DNA from: Cellvibrio sp. KY-GH-1
GTDB lineage: Bacteria > Pseudomonadota > Gammaproteobacteria > Pseudomonadales > Cellvibrionaceae
Assembly (NCBI RefSeq): GCF_008806975.1
Contig: NZ_CP031728.1
Location: forward strand, 4,939,501-5,003,500
Direction: 5' to 3'
Length of the DNA: 64,000 bases
This document shows, piece after piece, positions 1 through 8,300 of this stretch. Within the stretch, counting starts at the first letter, position 1, and each line of letters starts with the position of its first letter. The notes under the pieces were generated by a model. It made no database searches. It saw nothing but the letters and a program-made list of their open reading frames with translations, and was not told the DNA's origin. Made by a program: the position numbers and the translations under genes.

Positions 1-354
1 GGCAGTAGTCTTGATAAATAAATCCAGTTTGTCTTGCTCACTTAAGAATTGCTTGAATTGTTCAGCTTCGGCGGCGAAAAACAATGTGCGTACAGGTGCA
101 TTGGTAATGTAATCAATAATGAGATGCTCCTGCCGGGTTCGTTTAAGCAACTCCACTGTCAACGGAACGGCAATAGCTAGTCGGCTCAGTCGCCACCAGC
201 TTTGAATGTCGGCGGTTACCGACAGCCCGGCAGCGGATTTCAAACTATTCAACCAATCTCTTTCCACTGTGGTAAGGGGAATTTCATTGGCGATTGGGCG
301 ATAGTCGCCGCGGGCCAGTCTGACCATACAATCCTGTAATTCAGCAAGAGGCAT
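1..354 (-). CDS. BufC/HvfC-like DUF2063 partner protein (partial, C-terminus outside window)
   Basis: Reading leftward from an ATG at 354 the frame stays open to the window edge (118 residues seen). It begins MPLAELQDCMVRLARGDYRP, the usual N-terminus of DUF2063 (BufC/HvfC) proteins, in which a short helical region precedes the DNA-binding-like domain. It overlaps the 3' end of the MNIO gene by 14 bases, so the two are very probably translated together. In known bufferin loci the DUF2063 protein is the partner of the DUF692 oxidase and is thought to help present the precursor peptide. The family call rests on this N-terminal part plus its neighbour; the rest of the gene is not visible. Confidence 0.75.
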   Translation of the reverse strand, partial: MPLAELQDCMVRLARGDYRPIANEIPLTTVERDWLNSLKSAAGLSVTADIQSWWRLSRLAIAVPLTVELLKRTRQEHLIIDYITNAPVRTLFFAAEAEQFKQFLSEQDKLDLFIKTTA

Positions 355-1300
355 ACCCCGGCTCCCTGGTGCTAACCTGATTGGTGTGTAGATGGGTGCC
401 GTGGATGGCGCAATATTTTTTCCATGCAGTTTGAGCGAGTGTTAGTTGCGACAGAATTTTTTCTTCGCCCAGCATCGGCAGTGAAAATTCCAGCAGTTCA
501 TAAGTAATTGCACAGAGGTTGGGGGTGTGGGGTAGGATTAAGTCCAGTAGGCCCCACACAGCGTCCGGAACCAAATCGCTGTGTACATCCAATTGAAACC
601 CTTCATGGGTTATGCCGCCGGCGATGTGAATTTCCACAACCCGATCCAATTGCAATTGCATTAACGCATAGGCAGGGTCAAAACCAAAATTCAACGCATT
701 GCAATAAAAATTGTAGAGGTCGAGCAATAAACCACAATCGGTGTTCGTCAGCAATTGATTGAGAAATTCAATTTCACTCCAATCATTGCCTGAGAAATCC
801 GGTAGATAGTAGGTCGTGTTTTCAATGAGAAAGGGAACGCCATAACGCTTGCATAGATGTTGAATTCTTGGTTCAAGCAACGCGAGTGCTTCGCGCGTAA
901 ATGGAAGGGGTAATAGTAGTCCCGCATGGTCTTCGCCCGCGCTGTCACCCTGCACCAACGTGAATCCCAAGTGCTCGCTGTGCCAGTAAAATTGTTGCTG
1001 CTGCGCATATTGATCAAGCATATTTACATAATCCTGATTCCAGCCGCGCGCTGAACCTATGGATAAACCCAGTCCGTGTACTATCACCGGAAATTGCTGC
1101 GCCAGGCGTTTGAGGTCGGCAAGTTTACGCGCTTCGAAACGCAGGCTTCGGCGGCCATCTGCTAAAATTTCTTCGCATAACATATCCGGGCTGACTTCAA
1201 TAAATTGAATCAGCTGTGGGTTGCTGGTGATTAGCGGCGCAAAATCCCAGTGATAATTAATCCCTACACCTAATTTCGGCAGCTGAGATCCGGGTAACAT
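341..1300 (-). CDS. MNIO-family (DUF692) multinuclear iron oxidase, BufB-like
   Basis: 319-residue DUF692 protein. Enzymes of this TIM-barrel family use a two- or three-iron centre to modify cysteines or aspartates of ribosomal peptides (methanobactin, bufferins). Visible family segments, in order, are GVGINYHWDF near the N-terminus, IEVSPDML, VIVHGLGLSIGS, SEHLGF, LIENTTYY, LLLDLYNF and EIHIAGG..HEGF..DVHSD; together they supply the His, Glu, Asp and Asn ligands expected for the metal site. It is about 30 residues longer than typical members, with a His-containing tail. The ATG follows an AAGGAGG-like site. A Tat-signal candidate precursor lies upstream and BufC overlaps downstream, so the three form one leftward RiPP-type operon. 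The chemistry on this precursor is inferred. Confidence 0.9.
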   Translation of the reverse strand: MLPGSQLPKLGVGINYHWDFAPLITSNPQLIQFIEVSPDMLCEEILADGRRSLRFEARKLADLKRLAQQFPVIVHGLGLSIGSARGWNQDYVNMLDQYAQQQQFYWHSEHLGFTLVQGDSAGEDHAGLLLPLPFTREALALLEPRIQHLCKRYGVPFLIENTTYYLPDFSGNDWSEIEFLNQLLTNTDCGLLLDLYNFYCNALNFGFDPAYALMQLQLDRVVEIHIAGGITHEGFQLDVHSDLVPDAVWGLLDLILPHTPNLCAITYELLEFSLPMLGEEKILSQLTLAQTAWKKYCAIHGTHLHTNQVSTREPGYASC

Positions 1301-1401
1301 AAATCCTCCTTATCAGTGAAAATTCCGTTACTTTTTTTGGGTAGAAATTCTTACGCCGCCAAAAATGGAAACAGACAAAAAACTTGGACGGTTGAAATAA
1401 A

Positions 1402-1429
1402 AATGCCGATACAAAATTGCATCGGCATT
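1402..1429 (-). terminator. Hairpin between precursor and MNIO gene (attenuator-like)
   Basis: Arms AATGCCGAT and ATCGGCATT (9 bp, about 10-base loop), followed in the leftward direction by TTTATTT. It sits just after the precursor stop and 100 bases before the MNIO start. A leaky terminator here would give more precursor than enzyme, as is common in RiPP operons. Confidence 0.65.
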
Positions 1430-1437
1430 GGTCTGAT

Positions 1438-1821
1438 TTAGCCCATAATGGTTGCTGCTACTGGAATTCGAGCGCTTAACTTAACGACCGGGTTAATACG
1501 GAAGCGCAAATCGAAGCCATTAAATCCACATGCCAGGCAGCCGGTAATGCCTCCCAACTGTTTCAGAATGCTGTACATGTCATCCAAGGTGACATCGGCG
1601 CTGTTAAGCGCGACATCAATGACTTTGGCTGGTGTTGTGGCTTTAATGACATTGCCATAGGCGTCGTAACAGGTTTGCGCATTTGCCCCTTCAGCGGCAA
1701 CCAGGGTTGCTACTGCACCGGCAGCGAGCATGGAATTGCGCAGGAAATCGCGACGATCTTTGGTGTTACTATTTTCGGTGTTGTCTGTTGCTGCGGAAGT
1801 TGAGATTTTTTCGTCTGACAT
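1438..1821 (-). CDS. Candidate MNIO substrate: Tat-signal, three-cysteine secreted small protein
   Basis: 127 residues. A hydrophilic lead of about 20 residues is followed by DRRDFLRN, a good twin-arginine motif (R23-R24), an Ala/Val-rich hydrophobic stretch and a likely cleavage site at ANA-Q (48/49). The mature part has Cys51 and a GCLACGF motif (Cys95, Cys98) followed by NGFDLRF. The Shine-Dalgarno AAGGAG lies 7 bases before the ATG. The DUF692 and DUF2063 genes follow directly. Known bufferin precursors have a Sec-type signal and usually four core cysteines in repeated motifs, so this does not look like a standard DUF2282 bufferin. I infer that it is the peptide modified by the neighbouring oxidase and exported folded by Tat; metal binding or stress protection is a guess. 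Confidence 0.7.
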   Translation of the reverse strand: MSDEKISTSAATDNTENSNTKDRRDFLRNSMLAAGAVATLVAAEGANAQTCYDAYGNVIKATTPAKVIDVALNSADVTLDDMYSILKQLGGITGCLACGFNGFDLRFRINPVVKLSARIPVAATIMG

Positions 1822-1943
1822 GATCCTTCTCCTTAACGATTGATGGGGTGAAAGAACACTTACCGGAGGCTCCTTGGGTGTTCTTGTTATCCATCATCTG
1901 CCTGTGGGGAAATTTAGCCAGCGAAAAATGAATCTGGATTTTT

Positions 1944-2111
1944 GTGAAATATTCACTCCGCGAAGGGATCATTAACCCCCGTTTGTATCCTGTACTGTTG
2001 GCCCCTGCGAGCGATAAAAAAGGTGAGGCTATTATCAGTCTGGCCGAATTAAATCCACAGCCGTACATCTACATGTTTATGCGCTGGCAACTAATGGCTA
2101 TTCGCGTTTAA
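1944..2111 (+). pseudogene. Possible gene remnant in the precursor upstream region
   Basis: The stretch 1822-2363 holds no complete recognised gene. A rightward frame from a GTG at 1944 to TAA at 2111 encodes 55 residues of protein-like composition (it includes REGIINPRLYPVLLAPASD). No Shine-Dalgarno is seen and the frame is closed just upstream, so it may be the 3' end of a decayed gene. A strong terminator follows at 2206. The same stretch must also carry the promoter of the leftward MNIO operon. Confidence 0.3.
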
Positions 2112-2205
2112 CGCATCTGGATGTATCGGGCTTGGCAGCTTTTTCTTGAGCCTGCGTAAGTTGTAAACGTTTTGTGTGTGGTTCTCCGTTGTTTGGAGCC
2201 TTGTA

Positions 2206-2234
2206 CCGGATGCTAATCGGCATCCGGTTTTTTT
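2206..2234 (+). terminator. Rho-independent terminator
   Basis: CCGGATGC / GCATCCGG stem with a 6-base loop and then TTTTTTTG. No intact rightward gene precedes it, which supports an older transcript or small RNA ending here. Confidence 0.8.
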
Positions 2235-2363
2235 GTTTTTGGGCAGCGATGAATGTGTGTGGTGCAACGTACGGATTTATATCCCCAAAAGGTGTATCTT
2301 CTGAAGGTGGTTAATATAAATCGTCGGCAATTAGGTTGGCGGTTAATCGCATAGGAGAATAGT

Positions 2364-2600
2364 ATGAAAAAATTGAACCTAAACTCTCAGCTGTTTAGTG
2401 TATTAACAGCTGTTCCATTAGATACAGATTCAGAGGAACAATTGCCTCTGAATGTTGCAATTCGTAGAGATTACCAGCCATTGAAATATCGCAAGCCGAT
2501 TGAGAATTTGCAGCAATCTGCGACAGATGAAGGACTCAAACGTGAGCGTCAGCAACAACATAAATCGTGGTTAGACAAGTTGCGTGAGCAACCTCATTGA
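2364..2600 (+). CDS. Small hypothetical protein
   Basis: 78 residues, hydrophilic and Gln/Lys/Arg rich, with no signal or membrane segment. The ATG is preceded by AGGAGAATAGT, a good ribosome binding site. I do not recognise the family. The C-terminal half (residues 45-78) is probably a charged helix. It precedes the BON-domain gene in the same direction with a short gap, so they may be co-transcribed. Confidence 0.6.
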   Translation: MKKLNLNSQLFSVLTAVPLDTDSEEQLPLNVAIRRDYQPLKYRKPIENLQQSATDEGLKRERQQQHKSWLDKLREQPH

Positions 2601-2680
2601 GTAATTACAGCCAAGTGAGGTTTGATAAAGCAGGGAGCTGCCCTGATTGGCGAACCTGCTTCGGTGTAGTGAGCATATTT

Positions 2681-3052
2681 ATGGAATTCAACGATCCTTG
2701 GCCACCAGAACTTATTGACAGGTTCAACACTAATCGCTTGATTGTGCTCAAGCGTCAGGCTTCAGCGCTGGGGCTGGAAAAAAAGTTGCGACAGGATGAG
2801 ATATCCCGTCGCAATGACAATGACATATTTATCGATGTAAGACAGGCCCTGATTGATTTGGAGCCCGTGCGTGCAGATGTGTTGAAATTTTCAATAAATG
2901 ATGGGTGGATTACATTACAAGGTGAGGTCGATTGGGAATATCAACGCCGCGCCATTATTTCCAGGGTTTTATTTATTGTTGGTGTGGCGGGAATTGTTAA
3001 TGACATTCATATAAAAAATCCACCTATGCTGTTCGCAGGTATAAATAATTGA
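2681..3052 (+). CDS. BON-domain protein
   Basis: About 123 residues from the ATG at 2681; an upstream TTG at 2597 in the same frame would overlap the preceding gene and has no clear ribosome site. A charged lead of about 45 residues is followed by one BON domain with the typical core FSINDGWITLQGEVDWEYQR and a GVAGIVNDIHIK ending. BON domains bind phospholipid or other hydrophobic surfaces, usually in the periplasm, but no signal peptide is evident here, so this copy may be cytoplasmic. Similar single-BON proteins (OsmY-like fragments) accompany stress genes. The exact start is uncertain. Confidence 0.65.
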   Translation: MEFNDPWPPELIDRFNTNRLIVLKRQASALGLEKKLRQDEISRRNDNDIFIDVRQALIDLEPVRADVLKFSINDGWITLQGEVDWEYQRRAIISRVLFIVGVAGIVNDIHIKNPPMLFAGINN

Positions 3053-3071
3053 GCAGGACTTTCCGCTCGGT

Positions 3072-3224
3072 TTAAACTCTGGTGCGCCACAAAAGGTGTG
3101 CACGCCACAGGATAAAACCGGCAGCCATTATCAGCAAAAAAATCACTAGTCCTCCAGGGCCAAAAGCCGATGACATGGATATAGCTCCCAATACTATAAA
3201 AACAAAGCCCAGTATTCCCTTCAT
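3072..3224 (-). CDS. 50-residue membrane microprotein
   Basis: Leftward frame from ATG 3224 to TAA 3072. It starts MKGILGFVFIVLGAISMSS and has two hydrophobic helices (about residues 3-19 and 24-41) separated by a Gly/Pro turn (FGPGG), ending in an Arg-rich tail, as expected for a two-helix inner-membrane protein. AAAGAGAG lies just before the ATG. A longer rightward frame on the other strand is Lys/Pro rich and looks like its shadow. No family recognised. Confidence 0.6.
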   Translation of the reverse strand: MKGILGFVFIVLGAISMSSAFGPGGLVIFLLIMAAGFILWRAHLLWRTRV

Positions 3225-3390
3225 CTCTCTTTATCCTCTTTTAGTTAAAAATCTTCGGTTAGTAAAAAATCTATTGAAGCTATTTGGTCGAATCAGGCGT
3301 AGTCTGTGTGCAAACCTACCTTAACCTGTTTGCACCTGGCGTAGTATCGGCGAGGCAAATTGCTACACCTATGTTGTCGGAGTAAACCCA

Positions 3391-4119
3391 ATGCCTGCGC
3401 CAATCAATCCCCGCCAGAATCGATTAATCTCGGCCTTGCCGCTCAAAGTACAGGACCAACTGTTACCTGACCTTGAATTGGTACCTTTGCCCTTGGGCAT
3501 GGTGCTCTATGAGTCGGGCGAGGTGATGCGCTACGTCTATTTTCCAGCGGATTGTATTGTTTCACTGCTTAATGTCCTGGAATCAGGAGCATCAGCAGAA
3601 ATATCTATTGTCGGCAACGACGGCATTGTCGGCGTGGCCCTCTTCATGGGTGGGGAAAGCACACCTAGTCGCGCCATTGTCCAGAGTGGCGGTTATGCCT
3701 ATCGACTCGCTGCACAAAAATTCAAGGATGCATTTAATCAGCACGTGGAAATGCTCACGTTGTTGTTGCGCTATACCCAGGCCTTGATAACACAAATGGC
3801 ACAAACGGCAGTGTGTAATCGCCATCATTCAATTGATCAGCAGTTGTGTCGTTGGCTGCTCTTATCCCTGGATCGCTTACCTGCCAATCGCATTACTATG
3901 ACACAAGAACTTATTGCCAATATGTTGGGGGTTCGTCGTGAAGGTGTTACTGAGGCTGCAGGTAAATTACAGCGCCTGGGTGTTATACAGTATTCTCGCG
4001 GGAATATCACTGTTGTTGATCGCCGGCACCTGGAAGAGCTTTGCTGTGAATGTTATGCCGTAGTCAAAAAAGAAACTGATCGCTTAATGCCTTACCTGAT
4101 CCCAGGGCCCCTTTCCTAG
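3391..4119 (+). CDS. Crp/Fnr-family transcription regulator
   Basis: 242 residues. Residues about 20-140 form a cyclic-nucleotide-binding-like beta-barrel (LPLGMVLYESGEVMRYVYFP at its start), then a dimerisation helix and a Crp-type winged HTH at about 165-225 (TQELIANMLGVRREGVTEAAGKLQRLG). No Fnr-type N-terminal Cys cluster is present, so direct Fe-S oxygen sensing is unlikely. Members of this subgroup often sit alone and control stress or respiratory genes. Nothing adjacent identifies its target. The BON, microprotein and regulator genes do not form one operon because the microprotein is on the opposite strand. Confidence 0.85.
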   Translation: MPAPINPRQNRLISALPLKVQDQLLPDLELVPLPLGMVLYESGEVMRYVYFPADCIVSLLNVLESGASAEISIVGNDGIVGVALFMGGESTPSRAIVQSGGYAYRLAAQKFKDAFNQHVEMLTLLLRYTQALITQMAQTAVCNRHHSIDQQLCRWLLLSLDRLPANRITMTQELIANMLGVRREGVTEAAGKLQRLGVIQYSRGNITVVDRRHLEELCCECYAVVKKETDRLMPYLIPGPLS

Positions 4120-4366
4120 TGCTCAGTGGTTACAACCCGCATCATTAAAATACTTCCTTGCACGCAGTGAAACATATATCTCGTGCCATTGCGCAACTTC
4201 CATGATTCAACTCTACCAATGCTCCGCGCTGCGACAATGAGCGTCTGCGACTGTCATCCCAACAGTACTACCACAGTGAATTTGAGCGAGCAGTTAGCTT
4301 GACAAGTTTATGGAGTTGGCTATTGATTGTCGGTGCGTAAGCACACATACATGCAGTGGGTCGTCA

Positions 4367-5101
4367 TTATCTCTTTAGCAAGGGTTTAAATAATCCGTAG
4401 CGCCAATTGCGAATCGCAAATACGACGCTGACACCGTTGCGTTTTTCCAGCGGCAAACTGCTGTCTTGCTGATTTAATTCTTCAAACTCACGTGCAAATC
4501 GTTTTAGTTTTCGTTGGAACTCCAAATTGCTGGCGGGCGAGAGCATGCCATTCAATACCAACAGGCATTCATCATTTCCTTCAAAGCGTGAGTTAAAAAA
4601 CTCTTGCGCTAATTTATCCTGAAAGAAACGCTGGATTGGCCCGCCTTCGCGCCAACCAAAATTGTTGGCCACACGCAGTTTGATTTTATTTTTGGGCAGC
4701 AGCTCGATGATATTTAATTTATCCAAGCGGATAAGTTTTTTCAGGCATTCGCTTTCGCTGAGTTTGTACCACTCCAGAATTTCTTCCAGGGTCCAGCGGT
4801 TGAGCACACATACGGTAATTAGCAGCAGTGTTATATCCCGGGTGATCTCCTCTTCCTGCTCTTGAGTGAGCTGCTGCAATTGCGGCTGCTGGTCATTCAT
4901 CAGCTGCACCAAATCCGAAATCTCCATTTGCATTAGCTGGCAAATCTGCTCCAGTCGCTGCAGGGAAATTTGCTGTTCGGAAAACAATCGCTTCACGCTG
5001 GCCTCGGTTAGGTCCAGGTGTGTCGCGACCTGAGCATAGGTCAGGCCGTGGCTTTTTAGGGTCTTTTTCAGGGTAACTAGCAGGCTATTGATCTGCGGCA
5101 T
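4367..5101 (-). CDS. XRE-family helix-turn-helix regulator
   Basis: 244 residues. The N-terminal 65 residues form a Cro/C1-type HTH (LTYAQVATHLDLTEASVKRLF). The remainder is helical with a second winged-helix-like segment around 90-135 (DITLLLITVCVLNRWTLEEI) and a C-terminal domain I cannot assign. It is divergent from the LplT-Aas gene with 260 bases between them that contain a palindromic repeat and GTAGC-rich inverted repeats close to its start, possible operators. Regulation of the divergent lipid gene is an inference from position. Confidence 0.8.
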   Translation of the reverse strand: MPQINSLLVTLKKTLKSHGLTYAQVATHLDLTEASVKRLFSEQQISLQRLEQICQLMQMEISDLVQLMNDQQPQLQQLTQEQEEEITRDITLLLITVCVLNRWTLEEILEWYKLSESECLKKLIRLDKLNIIELLPKNKIKLRVANNFGWREGGPIQRFFQDKLAQEFFNSRFEGNDECLLVLNGMLSPASNLEFQRKLKRFAREFEELNQQDSSLPLEKRNGVSVVFAIRNWRYGLFKPLLKR

Positions 5102-5237
5102 AGGGTGCTTTTATTACTTTGTCGGAGGGTGTTGTACGAAAGGTAGCAAAATACGCTACCTTTTGGCTAGAAAAATTCAACTTTACAGAAAAAGGTAGAA
5201 AGTCTTTGCAGGCTTGGGCATGCTGGCCGGGCGTTTT

Positions 5238-5316
5238 AATCTCCCCCGGCCCCTCTTCATAAAAGAGGGGGGATTCAAGCTCCTTCCTTTGGTAAAGGGA
5301 GGTTGGGAGGGATTTA
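5238..5316. repeat. Dispersed palindromic repeat, family 1 (copy A)
   Basis: Two nested inverted repeats, CCCCTCTT..AAGAGGGG and CCTTCCTTT..AAAGGGAGG, ending GGTTGGGAGGGATTT. The same arrangement recurs in the opposite orientation at 40544-40630. It is intergenic and could fold in the mRNA leader of the next gene. Confidence 0.8.
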
Positions 5317-5361
5317 ACTTCAGGGCTGTGTTTTAAAGGCTTTTTTAAGGAGATTGCTACC

Positions 5362-8300
5362 GTGCTGCCATTGTTCCGCATTAAAGGTTTTATGCCTTAC
5401 CTGCTGGTGTTGTTTGTAAATGCCTTTATCGATTTGGGTCACAAAATTGTGATTCAAAATACGGTATTTAAAATATACGACGGCAATACCCAGGTTATTT
5501 TAACGGCGTTGGTCAACGCGCTGATTTTAATTCCGTTTATTTTATTATTTTCCCCCGCCGGATTTATTTCCGATAAATACGCCAAGCACAAAGTCATGCA
5601 GTACAGCGCCTGGGCTGAGTTAGCGGCGGTGCTAATTATTGTGTTGGCCTATTACCAGGGTTGGTTTTGGCTCGCGTTTGCGATGACGCTTATTCTTGGT
5701 ATTCAAGCCGCAATTTATTCGCCGGCAAAATATGGCTATATCCGCGAATTAGTTGGCGATAATAATCTCGCCAGTGCCAATGGCTTGGTGCAAGCGCTAA
5801 CTATTATTTCCATCCTCGGCAGTACCTTCGTGTTCTCGGCGCTGTTTGAAATTTTCTTGAAAGATGTCGTGATCACCGATGCTAATTCCATCATTGCGCA
5901 CATTGCCCCGTTAAGTTGGGCGCTGGTGGCGTTCACTCTAATTGAGTTATGGATGGCTTACCAATTGCCCAATCGCCAGGGTGAAACTCAAAAACATACT
6001 CAAACCTTCAAGGTGGGTAAATATTTAAGTGGTGGGTACCTTGGTCAGAATTTAAAAACCCTTGGTGCCAAACGTGCCATCTGGTTGTCCATCGTTGGCC
6101 TTACCATGTTCTGGGCGATTTCCCAAGCGGTGTTGGCTTCCTTCCCGGCGTTCGCCAAAGATGTTCTCCATGAAAATAACACCCTGGTGATTCAAGGTAT
6201 TCTCGCCTGTACCGGTATCGGTATTGTCATTGGTTCCTTAGTGGCTGGTAAGTTATCGAAAAATTATATTGAGTTGGGTTTGATTCCAATCGGCGCGCTG
6301 GGTTTTGCTTTACTGCTTGGCCTATTGCCTGCGCTCGATTCACGTTTCGGCATGGCCATGACATTTATGGGCTTAGGTGTGCTCGGTGGGTTATTTATTA
6401 TTCCGCTGAACTCCTTGATTCAATATCACGCCAACGCCGATGAGGCAGGCACTGTGTTGGCCGGTAATAACTGGGTCCAAAATATCGGCATGATTGCCTT
6501 CCTTGGCTTAACCATGCTGCTCGCCAGTATCGGGCTTTCCTCCGCGCAGCTTTTTATCGTGTTAATGCTGGTGGCGTTGGCGGGCGCTGTCTTTACCGTT
6601 TACGAATTGCCACATTCATTAACCCGTATCGGCGCTGCGTTTTTGGTGCAAGGTAAATATAAAGTAAGCGTCGTGGGGTTTGATAATTTACCCAAAACCG
6701 GCGGCGTGTTGCTGTTGGGTAATCACATCAGCTGGATCGATTGGGCCATGGTGCAAATTGCTTGCCCGCGTCCGGTTCGCTTTGTGATGCTTCGCTCCAT
6801 TTACGAACAGTGGTACTTAAAACCTATCTTTAAATTCTTCGGCGTGATTCCGATCAGTGCTGGCCAAAGCAAGGAATCACTGGAAAAAATTAACGAGTTA
6901 TTGATCGCCGGTGAAGTGGTGTGTTTGTTCCCGGAAGGTGCCATTAGTCGTACAGGTTCACTGGGTTTATTTCGCACCGGCTATGAACGCGTTGTAGAAG
7001 GGGTCGAAGGCGTTATCGTTCCCTTTTATTTGCATGGCTTGTGGGGTAGCCGTTTGTCACGCGCACGCAGTGAAAAATTGCGCAGAAATACCGCGCGCGG
7101 TCTGCGTCGTGAAGTGGTAGTAACCTTTGGCAAGTCGCTGCCGATGGACACCAAAGCCGAACAGTTAAAACAAAAAGTATTCGAGCTTTCGTTTGATGCC
7201 TGGGAGCACCAGAGCCAGGAATTTGACCCCATTCCCTTGGCCTATATTCGTTCTGCCAAAGAGCATTTGGGCGCAACATGCGTGATCGATACCAACGGCA
7301 CTGAATTAACCAATGCCAAAATGCTCGCCGCAACCGTGGCATTCGCGCAGCAAATGCGTAAATTGGATCGTGAACAAAATGTAGCAATTCTATTGCCCGC
7401 CAGCAGCGCGGCGGTAATCGCTAATATGGCCGTGCTGCTGAATGGCCAAACCGCCGTCAATGTGAATTTCACCACCAGTATCGCGGCGATTCAGGCCGGG
7501 GTGAAAAATGCGGCGATTAAAACCGTTTATACCTCGGAAAAATTTATCGATAAATTAAATGGTCGCGGAATAGATACCACAGCAATGTTGCAAGGTATGA
7601 ATGTTGTTTATCTGGAACAATTGAAAGAGCAGTTATCCAAATTCCGTTTTATTGCCGGATTTATCGCAGCGCATATTTTACCTGCTTATGGGTTCTATCG
7701 CGTCTTTGGTAAAAAAGTTAACGTGAATGATCCCGCAGCCATATTATTTTCCAGCGGTAGTGAAGGAACACCCAAAGGTATTGTGCTCAGTCATCGCAAC
7801 TTTATGGCCAATATCAAACAAATTAGCGATGTACTAAAAACCCGCGATGATGATGTGGTTATGGGCAGCCTCCCACCGTTCCACTCCTTCGGTTTAACCG
7901 TAACGACATTCCTGCCGTTAATTGAAGGTATCCCGGTTGTGTGTCATCCAGACCCGACGGATGTTGTGAATATTGCTAAAGCCATCTCTCGTAACAAAGT
8001 TACCGTCATGTGCGCAACCGCAACCTTCTTACGCCTGTACAGCAAAAATAAAAAAGTGCAGTCACTCATGTTGGAGTCGTTGCGTGTGGTAGTGGCGGGT
8101 GCAGAAAAATTGGCACCGGAAGTACGTGAGGAATTCCAGCAACGCTTTAATAAAATTATTTACGAAGGTTATGGTGCAACTGAAACGACACCCGTAGCCA
8201 GCGTCAATATTCCTGATCAACTCGATTCTAACGATTGGCATGTGCAGCTGGGTACCAAGTTGGGTACGGTTGGCTTACCGTTACCGGGTTGTTCCTTCCG

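Noticed and set aside
3082..3324. 80-residue rightward frame
   Set aside because: Lys/Pro-rich with no family or ribosome site; it overlaps a well-supported leftward membrane microprotein.
4120..4366. Possible coding remnant after the Crp gene (around 4215-4340, ending SLTSLWSWLLIVGA)
   Set aside because: No start codon or ribosome site, and only about 40 residues; not enough to call a gene.
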